Source: Brumimicrobium sp041655765
Lineage (GTDB): Bacteria > Bacteroidota > Bacteroidia > Flavobacteriales_D > Crocinitomicaceae
Assembly: GCA_041655765.1 (NCBI GenBank)
Contig: JBBAEU010000008.1
Span: 49,502 to 113,501, forward strand
Reading direction: 5' to 3'
Length of the DNA: 64,000 nucleotides
Part shown: positions 43,496 to 51,202 of the stretch, piece by piece
How positions within the stretch are numbered: position 1 is the stretch's first letter
Layout of the letters: every line of letters starts with the position of its first letter
The notes under the pieces: generated by a model
Seen by the model: only the letters and a program-made list of their open reading frames with translations
Databases searched by the model: none
Told to the model about the DNA's origin: nothing
Made by a program: the position numbers and the translations under genes

Positions 43496-43831
43496 ATTAA
43501 TATTGTTATTGAAAGTTACTGTGTCATTTGTATTTTTTATTGACGTTAGGTTATGTAAAGGCTGATTATCATAAAATAAGAGTAACAGCTAATTTAAATA
43601 TTTTTTTAAAACAATCTCCAAATTACTAAAATAAATAATATCAACTTTTTCATTTCACTAATAGTTTTTTTGTTAAACATTCTAAGTTATAAAAAACAAC
43701 TTCATCTGCAACGCTTCCATCATTGATTTGAAAAAGAGAAGAACTTTTAGACAATTTTTTAAATTCAATGTAATTTACAAAGAATAAAAGAACTAACCAA
43801 GTCAAATTTGGTCTAATTGTTATATGTTACC
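43496..43831. other. 336-base gap: AT-rich, with a short minus-strand frame
   Basis: No complete gene is seen. On the minus strand at about 43662-43831 a 50-codon frame without ATG translates to a hydrophobic run followed by 'SSLFQINDGSVADEVVFYNL' and ends in a stop codon. It may be the tail of a decayed gene after arsC. The remainder is AT-rich with no hairpin of note. Confidence 0.35.
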
Positions 43832-44245
43832 CTAATTGATTTTTTTCAAATTTTCCGTTACAAACTTTTCACAATAAACTTTGATTTCTTCTCTTACTTT
43901 TCTAAAACTTTCACGGATTTCATCTTTTGCAGGATCGGAAAAATTGTGATGAAACTTCTTTGCCTTTGTCGGAAAATAAGGACAGTGTTCTTTGGCATTG
44001 TCACAAACGGTAATGACAAAATCAAAATCAATGTCGTAAAATTCGTCAATATTGTTGGAAGTGTGGTTTGAAATATCAATACTGTCTTCTCTCATGGCAG
44101 CAATAGCTTTGGGATTTACACCGTGGGTTTCCACGCCGGCACTGTAAATTTCTGCTTTTTCATTTGCAAAATGTCGCAGATAACCCTCAGCCATTTGACT
44201 TCTACAAGAATTTCCTGTGCAAAGCACTAAAATTTTCTTTTTCAT
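43832..44245 (-). CDS. arsC: Arsenate reductase, thioredoxin-coupled (low-MW phosphatase fold)
   Basis: 137 residues. The active-site P-loop C-x5-R appears as 'CTGNSCRSQMAEGYLRHFAN' (C9 to R15). The two further redox cysteines are in 'VITVCDNAKEHCP', spaced as C82 and C89 of the pI258 ArsC. It reduces arsenate to arsenite, with electrons from thioredoxin. The gene overlaps acr3 by four bases, so expression is coupled. It belongs to a resistance block with acr3, crcB and copB. No ArsR-type regulator was found nearby. A real tyrosine phosphatase is less likely because of the two extra cysteines and the acr3 neighbour. Confidence 0.92.
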   Translation of the reverse strand: MKKKILVLCTGNSCRSQMAEGYLRHFANEKAEIYSAGVETHGVNPKAIAAMREDSIDISNHTSNNIDEFYDIDFDFVITVCDNAKEHCPYFPTKAKKFHHNFSDPAKDEIRESFRKVREEIKVYCEKFVTENLKKIN

Positions 44246-45276
44246 TTGGTGTAATATTTTTGCTTTAAGTTTAAACTTGCTCTGACTAATAAAATTAATA
44301 CGGGTACCTCCACCAATGGTCCTATAACTGCAACAAATGCTTGTGGTGAATTAATTCCAAAAACTGCGATTGCAACAGCGATTGCTAATTCAAAGTTATT
44401 GCCGGCAGCAGTAAAGGCTACAGAAGCATTCTTGTCGTATGGAACTCCTAAAGATTTGCTAACAAAGAAACTGATGAAGAACATCAATGCAAAGTAAATA
44501 ATTAATGGAATTGCTATTTTTACGACATCCATCGGCAATTCCAATATTTTATCGCCTTTTAAGCTGAACATCAATACGATGGTAAAAAGTAAAGCATATA
44601 AAGTAATCGGTGATATCTTGGGAACGAACTTTCGGTTATACCATTCGATTCCTTTCCTTTTTACAAGAAAATAACGTGTTAGAAATCCTGCCAAAAACGG
44701 AATTCCCAAATAAATCAAAACACTTTCGGTTACGTCCTTTATCGATACATTTACATCATAATTGGCCAATCCGAGTTTAGCCGGTAAAACGCTGATAAAC
44801 AGCCAAAAGAAAAAACTATACGTCAAAATTTGAAACACACTATTTAAGGCCACTAATAGCGCAGTATATTCTCTGTTTGCTTTAGCTAAATCACTCCAAA
44901 CGATGACCATTGCGATACATCTTGCCAAACCAATGAGGATAAGTCCAGTCATATATTCGGGTTCGTTTCGCATAAATAGAACGGCCAAACCAAACATCAA
45001 AACCGTTCCGACAACCCAATTTAACAAAAGTGATATTCCAATTACTTTTCTGTCTTTCAATGCTTTTGGCAATAGTGAATAATCTACTTTCGCCAAAGGC
45101 GGATACATCATTAATATCAAACCGATTGCTAATGGAACGTTTGTTGTACCTGCGGACAAACCGTCCATAGCATTGGAAATGTTTGGGAATAAATAGCCTA
45201 AACCTACACCGACCGCCATTGCGAGGAAAATCCAAACCGTTAAATAACGGTCTAAAAACTTCATTTTTGTCTTCAT
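44242..45276 (-). CDS. acr3: Arsenite efflux permease Acr3
   Basis: 344 residues with about ten transmembrane helices of the ACR3 (bile acid/Na symporter fold) family. The conserved cysteine is in 'LIGLARCIAMVIVWSDLAK'. Other family blocks are 'LAIGLILMMYPPLAKVDYS' and 'FTAAGNNFELAIAVAIAVFG'. It exports arsenite driven by proton motive force. Either ATG 45276 or the in-frame ATG 45264 could be the start. The upstream neighbour crcB stops 41 bases before it, and arsC overlaps downstream, so all are probably in one transcript. Confidence 0.94.
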   Translation of the reverse strand: MKTKMKFLDRYLTVWIFLAMAVGVGLGYLFPNISNAMDGLSAGTTNVPLAIGLILMMYPPLAKVDYSLLPKALKDRKVIGISLLLNWVVGTVLMFGLAVLFMRNEPEYMTGLILIGLARCIAMVIVWSDLAKANREYTALLVALNSVFQILTYSFFFWLFISVLPAKLGLANYDVNVSIKDVTESVLIYLGIPFLAGFLTRYFLVKRKGIEWYNRKFVPKISPITLYALLFTIVLMFSLKGDKILELPMDVVKIAIPLIIYFALMFFISFFVSKSLGVPYDKNASVAFTAAGNNFELAIAVAIAVFGINSPQAFVAVIGPLVEVPVLILLVRASLNLKQKYYTK

Positions 45277-45317
45277 TTTCTTTTCATTTTGCTAATCAAG
45301 ATTATATTTTGGCTTTA

Positions 45318-45695
45318 TTATATGTTTTTTGCAATCACAAAACCTAACCAAACGGCAAATACTCCCACAATGACACTGGCTCCGATATAGATAATCGCTA
45401 TCCAATAATTATGATTTTGTAGCAAAGAAAAATTTTCGGATGAAAAAGCTGAAAATGTTGTGTATCCACCACAAAACCCTGTGATAAGTAAAAGTTTTAA
45501 GTTCTGATTTTCTTGGACGTTCTGTCCAATCACCCCAATTAGCAACCCGATTAAAAGACAGCCTAAAATATTGGCAGTGAAAGTTGCAAGTGGAAATAAG
45601 TTTGTGTTATATTTTTCAGTTATAATGGAAGTTAAATAGCGTAAAACGCTTCCAAGCCCACCGCCAAGTCCTACAAGTAAAATTTGTTTTAGCAT
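45318..45695 (-). CDS. crcB: Fluoride ion channel CrcB/FluC
   Basis: 125 residues, four transmembrane helices. Family signatures: 'LGGGLGSVLRYLTS' at the N-terminus and 'ITGFCGGYTTFSAFSSENF' (fluoride-coordinating Phe box) in the middle. FluC channels are dual-topology dimers and lower cytoplasmic fluoride. A single copy works as a homodimer. I looked for a fluoride riboswitch in the 124 bases upstream and saw none. It lies between copB and acr3, so it is grouped with arsenic and copper export. Confidence 0.94.
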   Translation of the reverse strand: MLKQILLVGLGGGLGSVLRYLTSIITEKYNTNLFPLATFTANILGCLLIGLLIGVIGQNVQENQNLKLLLITGFCGGYTTFSAFSSENFSLLQNHNYWIAIIYIGASVIVGVFAVWLGFVIAKNI

Positions 45696-45819
45696 ATTTA
45701 TTCTTTAATTTGTTATATCTATCTGTTTTACGCAACGAGTCAATTCAAATTGCAATTTTAAGTATTTGAAAGTACATTGACTGATAAAATGGGCTACTTT
45801 CTCATTATTTAGTATATTT

Positions 45820-47850
45820 CTATTTCATATATCTTCTTAAAAGTTGTGCATTGAGTGCACAAATGATGGTACTTAAACTCATTAGTATTGCGCCAACTGC
45901 AGGGCTTAACATAATCCCCCAATTATACAACACACCTGCCGCTAAAGGAATCGCAACTATGTTGTATCCTGCTGCCCACCATAAATTTTGCATCATTTTT
46001 TGATAGGTAGCCTTTCCAAACATAATCAATGAAGCGATATCTTTTGGGTCGGAGTTTACCAAAATAATATCGGCTGTTTCAGCGGCCACATCTGTTCCTG
46101 AACCAACGGCAATACCTACATCGGCTTGCGCAAGTGCTGGAGCATCATTCACGCCATCACCAGTCATGGCAACAAATTCTCCATCAACTTGAAGTTGCTT
46201 CACATGTTCTAGTTTTTCATGTGGTAAAACATTGGCAATAAAGCCATCCATTTTGAGTTCGATACTTACTTTTTCTGCTACTTTTTCATTATCTCCTGTT
46301 AAGAGTAAATTTTTAATTCCATTATTATTCAATAATTGTATTGCTTCTGCAGAGCTTTCCCTGATTTGATCAGCAAATGTAAAGTAGCCGACCAGTTCGT
46401 TATTCAATAAAACAAAAACTATGGTATCCGTAAAGTCATCTTCAATTTTTGGCATATCAATGTGATGCTCCAATAAATAATTAGGTCCAACCACTTTAAT
46501 ATCTTTTCCTTCAACCTTCCCTACCAAACCTTTTCCTGGGAAATAATTGAATTCATCTACTTTAGGAATTTCAATGTTCTGTTCTTTAACTTTCCTCAAT
46601 AGCCCTTGAGCAATGTAATGTTCTGAATGCTGTTCGAGTCCAGAGGCTAAACGAAGCAATTCTTTCTCAGAATAATCATTATTTAGAATTTTTATTTCTT
46701 GTAATTCATGTGAACCTTTGGTAAGTGTTCCTGTTTTGTCAAAAATAACTGTTGTAATCAGTCGTGAATTCTCAAAAGCTGTACGGTTGCGAATAAGTAA
46801 TCCTTTTTGTGCAGATATAGAAGTAGAAATTGCAACAACCAAAGGAACAGCCAATCCCAATGCGTGTGGACAAGAAATTACCATTACTGTAACCATTCGT
46901 TCTAAAGCAAAAACAAATGAATAACCCAATAATAACCAGACTATCAAAGTAAGCACACCGCCACCTAAAGCAACATAAGTAAGAATTTTGGCAGCTCGAT
47001 CGGCAAAATTTTGTGTTTTTGACTTAACTTTTTGTGCATCTTCTACCAATTTTATTACCTTGTTGAGGTAGCCATCTTTACCTGTTTTTTTTACTTGAAC
47101 CGTTAGTGAGCCGTTACTATTAACTGAACCTCCGATGACTTCATTGTTTTTTTCTTTTTTTACAGGTTTACTTTCTCCGGTGAGCATACTTTCGTCCACA
47201 TAACTTTCTCCATCGGTCACTACACCATCCACTGGAATCTTTTCACCTGGTCTTACTAATATAAAGTCTCCAATTTTTAACTCGCTCACTGGCATATCAT
47301 GAATGTGACCATCGACTAAATGATGTGCTGTGGAAGGTATCATCTTTACGAGTAGTTCAAGCGAACGCGAGGCACCCATCACTGATTTCATTTCAAAATA
47401 ATGACCAATCAACATGATTACAATCAACGTTGCCATTTCCCAGTAAAAATCCATTCCAGGTAAACCAAAAGTAACAGCTAAACTATATACCCAAGAAACA
47501 GTGATTGCAACACCTATCAAGGTCATCATTCCGATAGAATTAGTTTTAACTTCATCATACAACCCTTTCAAAAATGGGTATCCACCATAAAAGAAAATGA
47601 AAGAAGCGAGAATTGCTAAAACATATTTGTCGCCTGGAAATTGTAATTCAAAACCGAACCATTGCTGTAGCATAGGTGACAAAATAAGTACAGGAATAGT
47701 TACAATGACACTAATGATAAAGCGTTTCCAATAATCAGCAAGGTGATGCGCATGGTGATCCTCATGACCGTCATGATTACTGTGATCGTGAGTTTCGTGT
47801 TCGTGATGGTCGTGTGCTGAAAGATTATGATGTGTATGATTATTTTCCAT
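45820..47850 (-). CDS. copB: Copper-translocating P1B-type ATPase, CopB-like
   Basis: 676 residues. The N-terminus is a His-rich tail of about 40 residues ('HDHHEHETHDHSNHDGHEDH') instead of a CxxC metal-binding domain. The membrane motif is CPH ('VISCPHALGLAVPLVVAIST'), which defines the P1B-3 (CopB) subgroup thought to move Cu(II)/Cu(I). Other ATPase motifs: 'TGESKPV', the phosphorylation site 'DKTGTLTKG' and 'GDGVNDAPALAQADVGIA'. It should export copper from the cytoplasm. A TATATTTG box lies 23 bases upstream. Probable operon: copB, crcB, acr3, arsC. Confidence 0.94.
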   Translation of the reverse strand: MENNHTHHNLSAHDHHEHETHDHSNHDGHEDHHAHHLADYWKRFIISVIVTIPVLILSPMLQQWFGFELQFPGDKYVLAILASFIFFYGGYPFLKGLYDEVKTNSIGMMTLIGVAITVSWVYSLAVTFGLPGMDFYWEMATLIVIMLIGHYFEMKSVMGASRSLELLVKMIPSTAHHLVDGHIHDMPVSELKIGDFILVRPGEKIPVDGVVTDGESYVDESMLTGESKPVKKEKNNEVIGGSVNSNGSLTVQVKKTGKDGYLNKVIKLVEDAQKVKSKTQNFADRAAKILTYVALGGGVLTLIVWLLLGYSFVFALERMVTVMVISCPHALGLAVPLVVAISTSISAQKGLLIRNRTAFENSRLITTVIFDKTGTLTKGSHELQEIKILNNDYSEKELLRLASGLEQHSEHYIAQGLLRKVKEQNIEIPKVDEFNYFPGKGLVGKVEGKDIKVVGPNYLLEHHIDMPKIEDDFTDTIVFVLLNNELVGYFTFADQIRESSAEAIQLLNNNGIKNLLLTGDNEKVAEKVSIELKMDGFIANVLPHEKLEHVKQLQVDGEFVAMTGDGVNDAPALAQADVGIAVGSGTDVAAETADIILVNSDPKDIASLIMFGKATYQKMMQNLWWAAGYNIVAIPLAAGVLYNWGIMLSPAVGAILMSLSTIICALNAQLLRRYMK

Positions 47851-47873
47851 GGCATTTATTTTATTATGTAGTT

Positions 47874-47881
47874 CAAATATA
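47874..47881 (-). promoter_or_regulatory. -7 box TATATTTG upstream of copB
   Basis: Exact TAnnTTTG match 23 bases before the copB ATG; could drive the whole copB-crcB-acr3-arsC run. No -33 TTG at the expected distance. Confidence 0.45.
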
Positions 47882-47917
47882 GTAAATCATCCCGTACTTT
47901 TTTAGACAGACAAGGCG

Positions 47918-48201
47918 TTATGTTTCTGATAAATAATTTATTTCTTCAATATCATAAAGTTTCGGAATTTCTGCATCCCAGCTATAGGTCTGCATTATTC
48001 CTTCTTGAAGTGCCTCTGCGCCTTGTTTTTCTCCATGCACGATAAAGATTCTTTCAGGTTTTTCTTTCAACTTGCTCATCCAATCCAATGATTCTGGATG
48101 GTCTGTATGCGCTGATAACCCTTCAATATAGGCTGCCTGCATTTGGAAAGGCATCCATTCGCCATAGCCATAAATACAAAAAATAATATGATTTATAAAG
48201 A
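47918..48201 (-). pseudogene. Remnant of an MBL-fold RNA-metabolising hydrolase (C-terminal part only)
   Basis: An ATG at 48154 gives 78 residues, and the frame can be read back to about 48200 before a stop. The protein reads 'IYGYGEWMPFQMQAAYIEGL', then 'SAHTDHPESLDWMSKLKEKP' and 'ERIFIVHGEKQGAEALQEGI'. This is the C-terminal RMMBL zinc domain of RNase J/CPSF-like metallo-beta-lactamase hydrolases, which are normally 450 or more residues. No metallo-beta-lactamase core (HxHxDH) precedes it; the next 100 bases contain a stop codon and then another gene. So it is a decayed gene fragment or the edge of an insertion. Confidence 0.75.
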
Positions 48202-48305
48202 AAATTCAAAGCTTAATCATACTTAGAGTTAAATTTATATCTTCCTCATTATTAACAATTGACATTTAAATGACAGAATATTTAGGATTAATGCGAAATA
48301 TAGAA

Positions 48306-49076
48306 TTAATTTAACCCCAAACCAACTGACAATCCAACCCATGGTTTGTTTTGGTAAATCCAATGCGATTTGTTTTTATCTAATAAATAGTCAATGCCTA
48401 TGGCAAAACCGACAGTAAAATTGTTTATTCCAATAAGAAAAGCACCTCCGGTGGTCAGTGCAAAACCGGTGTATCTTTTAATGACATGACCATTGGTATA
48501 TTCAGACCTCATATCAGCCGAAGTAAATCCAGCAAACAATCCAAAACTATGACCAAAATGATTGGTTTTCTTATTAAATGTTCCTATGGGGTTTTCTTTA
48601 TAATGAATCATAAAATCATCACCTCGATATCCTAAATAAATTGAAGCACCAAATGCTGAATTTACTTGGGGAGGTATATCTCCCTCAGTAAAGCGGTATT
48701 TTACAGGGATTGTTATTAAATCTAAATCAAATGTATGTCTTGAAAAGGATAGGGTTTGAAGATGGGCATGATCCCTTTCTTCAGGAAAATGACGCGCAAT
48801 TCTGCTTGATAAATCTACAACCTTTTTGCCGTCAACTTTATTTACTTGATAAACTGCCAACGAGTCTTGCTTCATATCAACATAAACCCATTGTTTTTTT
48901 CCATCCTGACTGACTCTTCCTTTATAAAATCCTTCAGAAAAACCATATTTAGGCATTTCTATGATTGTAGAGCATGAGGTTAAAAAGAAGGCTAGAAAAA
49001 GTAGAAAACCTCTACTATATAATGTTTTCACTAAACGAATTTCAACTGTTCCAAAAGATGATTTTCTTTTTGACAT
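48306..49076 (-). CDS. Lipoprotein or membrane-associated protein, unknown function
   Basis: 256 residues using ATG 49076 (a longer frame starts at 49118). The N-terminus is basic ('KRKSSFGTVEIRLVKTLYSR'), then hydrophobic, with lipobox 'AFFLTSCSTI' near residue 35, so a lipoprotein is likely. The rest is rich in beta-strand and glycine ('GYRGDDFMIHYKENPIGTFN', 'TTGGAFLIGINNFTVGFAIG') and ends 'PWVGLSVGLGLN', which resembles a small outer-membrane barrel. No family was recognised. The preceding gene ends in a terminator, so this gene has its own promoter or reads from a weak one. Confidence 0.6.
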   Translation of the reverse strand: MSKRKSSFGTVEIRLVKTLYSRGFLLFLAFFLTSCSTIIEMPKYGFSEGFYKGRVSQDGKKQWVYVDMKQDSLAVYQVNKVDGKKVVDLSSRIARHFPEERDHAHLQTLSFSRHTFDLDLITIPVKYRFTEGDIPPQVNSAFGASIYLGYRGDDFMIHYKENPIGTFNKKTNHFGHSFGLFAGFTSADMRSEYTNGHVIKRYTGFALTTGGAFLIGINNFTVGFAIGIDYLLDKNKSHWIYQNKPWVGLSVGLGLN

Positions 49077-49090
49077 AACAAAGAGTTTAG

Positions 49091-49138
49091 TAATAAAAAA
49101 AAGAATTAGGAATACCATAGGAAATAGTACTCCTAATT
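49091..49138 (-). terminator. Terminator of the His-rich lipoprotein gene
   Basis: An 8-bp stem AATTAGGA/TCCTAATT with a 19-base loop. On the minus strand it is followed by CTTTTTTTTATTA. It lies 64 bases after the stop codon. Confidence 0.75.
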
Positions 49139-49201
49139 ATTTTCTGTTTATTTGTTTATTTGTTTGAAAAGTTGACAAACACTATTAGAATAGTTTATAT
49201 T

Positions 49202-49705
49202 TTATTCAAAATAGTCTTGATAAACATTCATACGACCGATTGTTTCTGAGGCAACATCATCTAATCCTGCAATATCGGTAGCATCTTTAAGAGAATTCGC
49301 ATTATTCATAATTGGTAAAAACCAATAGTGTAAAGCTTGGTCTGCAGCACCTTCCATGGTACACTCTTTTATCATCACATTGATGGCATCGATTACGTCA
49401 CTTCCAAATTTGTTATAATCCTCCAACGATTTATCAGCGTCATTGGAAAATTCTTTTCCAATAGAAACCAGCATTTCAACATTTTTGTTTGTTGGTTCAT
49501 CAGCTTCCCATTTCTGACCATCGTTTAAAGTGAGTTTGTCAACACCATCACTAACATGGTCATGGTCATGAGCGTCATGGTCGTCGTGATTTGCATGCTC
49601 AGTGTGATTGTGTTCTTCAGCGTGATCGTTTTCACATGATTGGTTCATGGCAAAAAGGAAAGTAGCTACAAATAATAAAAATAATTTAGAAAAAGTTGTC
49701 TTCAT
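49202..49705 (-). CDS. His-rich lipoprotein, possible metal chaperone or sensor
   Basis: 167 residues. Signal peptide with lipobox 'FAMNQSCENDH' (cysteine about residue 24). Directly after it comes a histidine- and aspartate-rich stretch of about 30 residues ('HNHTEHANHDDHDAHDHDH'), a probable divalent-metal binding site. The remaining 110 residues are predicted helical ('GKEFSNDADKSLEDYNKFGS', 'TMEGAADQALHYWFLPIMN') with one cysteine. No family known to me. Histidine richness mirrors the copB N-terminus, and the location beside the copper block suggests a periplasmic copper or other metal scavenger. This is inferred. Confidence 0.65.
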   Translation of the reverse strand: MKTTFSKLFLLFVATFLFAMNQSCENDHAEEHNHTEHANHDDHDAHDHDHVSDGVDKLTLNDGQKWEADEPTNKNVEMLVSIGKEFSNDADKSLEDYNKFGSDVIDAINVMIKECTMEGAADQALHYWFLPIMNNANSLKDATDIAGLDDVASETIGRMNVYQDYFE

Positions 49706-49853
49706 AATACTATATATTTTTTGTTATTAAATATCTAAGTTAAAAGATTTTTATTCATTTACAAAATCTAAAAATAAAATGGGATTAAAATCTGACTTTA
49801 ATCATTATTTCATATAAAAAAAATATTTTAATATTTGAGGTCCTAGTCTTTTT

Positions 49854-49861
49854 TATTTTTG
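49854..49861 (+). promoter_or_regulatory. -7 box TATTTTTG of the T9SS cargo gene
   Basis: Exact TAnnTTTG match 27 bases before ATG 49889; TTTG at 49834-49837 lies 16 bases upstream as a possible -33. Confidence 0.5.
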
Positions 49862-49888
49862 TATGTACTAATTCCAAAAATAAGACTG

Positions 49889-50986
49889 ATGAAAAATTTA
49901 ATTCTAACAGTATTCTTTTTCTTTTATACTTTTTCAAGTTTTGCTCAAGAAGTATTAGATATGAGTATTCTTCCTGAGGCTGCCTATACTTATATTGTAA
50001 GGAATGATACAGCTTCAACTTATGCTATTACGCCAGCGTCAACGAGTCCGCAAACATGGGATTTCTCAAGTTTACTGAATCATTACGAAAAGGTTCCAAC
50101 GTATGACTCTACATCTAAGTCGCCATACCAAGCAGAGTTTCCATCGTCAAATCTTTATACCTATGGGCCTTCAGTACTTTATAGCGGATTGTTTGGTGGT
50201 GCGCCTGTAGATGGACAACCAAGTAACGGTTATATGTTTTGGAGAAATGAGCCAACAGGGTTTTGGTCGATTGGATTCTTATCAGAAACTGGAACTTTTG
50301 CGGGGCAACCTATACATTTTGACAGCGATGAATTAATTATTCCACTTCCTGGTATTTTGAACAGTACGATTAATAATAATTCGAGGTGGACAATCCCAAT
50401 GGATTTTAACCCTGCCGATGCTGATACTTTCTATGTTTCAAATACTACAAAAACATTCAATTTTGATTCTTATGGCTCTATAAAAACCCCTGTTTTAGAT
50501 CTGCCAGAGGTTTTAAGACTACATGAAAATCATCTAAAAATAGATAGTGTTTATGTGAAAGTAAGTGGTATGACAGTTTTTGAAATGGAGCTTAGTCGGG
50601 TAGAAAGCAACCAATATTATTATTTAACGAACGATTATAGTTATCCTGTTTTAACAACTTATGCTGATGATCAAAATAATATATTGTTTACAGAATATTA
50701 TTCTACGCAGGTTGTAAATACAACAATGGATTTAGCTACTCTGACTAAAAAAGATGATATAAAGATTTATCCTAACCCATTTACTGATGAGGTTTATATT
50801 GAAATAAATGAGAGTGCCATCGTTTCGGTGTTTTCGACAACTGGAAAATTAGTTAAGAAAGAAAGAATCAATTCCATAGAGAATAGAATCGACTTATACA
50901 ATTTACTTCCAGGTATGTATTTCATTTCGATTCAAGCAGATAAGGGACAGAACTTATTCATAGAAAAAGTAATAAAAACCAGATAA
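49889..50986 (+). CDS. Secreted protein with T9SS type A sorting domain
   Basis: 365 residues from ATG 49889 (the upstream TTG at 49859 overlaps the promoter box and is rejected). Signal peptide ends about 'TFSSFAQ'. The body is strand-rich, with no recognisable enzyme motif. The C-terminal 75 residues carry a type A sorting domain: 'DIKIYPNPFTDEVYIEINES', 'TTGKLVKKERI' and 'LLPGMYFISIQADKGQNLFI'. Thus the protein should be secreted by the T9SS. Ligand or function unknown. It lies between the metal block and the large SprB-like gene. Confidence 0.85.
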   Translation: MKNLILTVFFFFYTFSSFAQEVLDMSILPEAAYTYIVRNDTASTYAITPASTSPQTWDFSSLLNHYEKVPTYDSTSKSPYQAEFPSSNLYTYGPSVLYSGLFGGAPVDGQPSNGYMFWRNEPTGFWSIGFLSETGTFAGQPIHFDSDELIIPLPGILNSTINNNSRWTIPMDFNPADADTFYVSNTTKTFNFDSYGSIKTPVLDLPEVLRLHENHLKIDSVYVKVSGMTVFEMELSRVESNQYYYLTNDYSYPVLTTYADDQNNILFTEYYSTQVVNTTMDLATLTKKDDIKIYPNPFTDEVYIEINESAIVSVFSTTGKLVKKERINSIENRIDLYNLLPGMYFISIQADKGQNLFIEKVIKTR

Positions 50987-51202
50987 TTTATTTGGTTTCC
51001 TTGAGTCCATTAAATCAAAGAGTTAATGTTTTTTTGTTTAATCGAAAAAAAATGCTAACTTCGTATTGATATTAATGTATTAATACTTAGTATAATAGGA
51101 TTAATTGATGAGTTATTGAGTTTATAAATAGTCTCAAATAAAAAGCTACTAAGTTCTAAATAATTTGACTTTTTTGGTCTTATCATCTTAATACTTTGAC
51201 TT

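Noticed and set aside
45696..45819. Fluoride riboswitch in front of crcB
   Set aside because: The conserved core of the fluoride riboswitch is not seen; the space is AT-rich with one loose inverted repeat.
51066..51110. AT-rich inverted repeat TATTAAT/ATTAATA upstream of the SprB-like gene
   Set aside because: Seven-base AT palindromes are common in DNA of this composition and no operator family fits.
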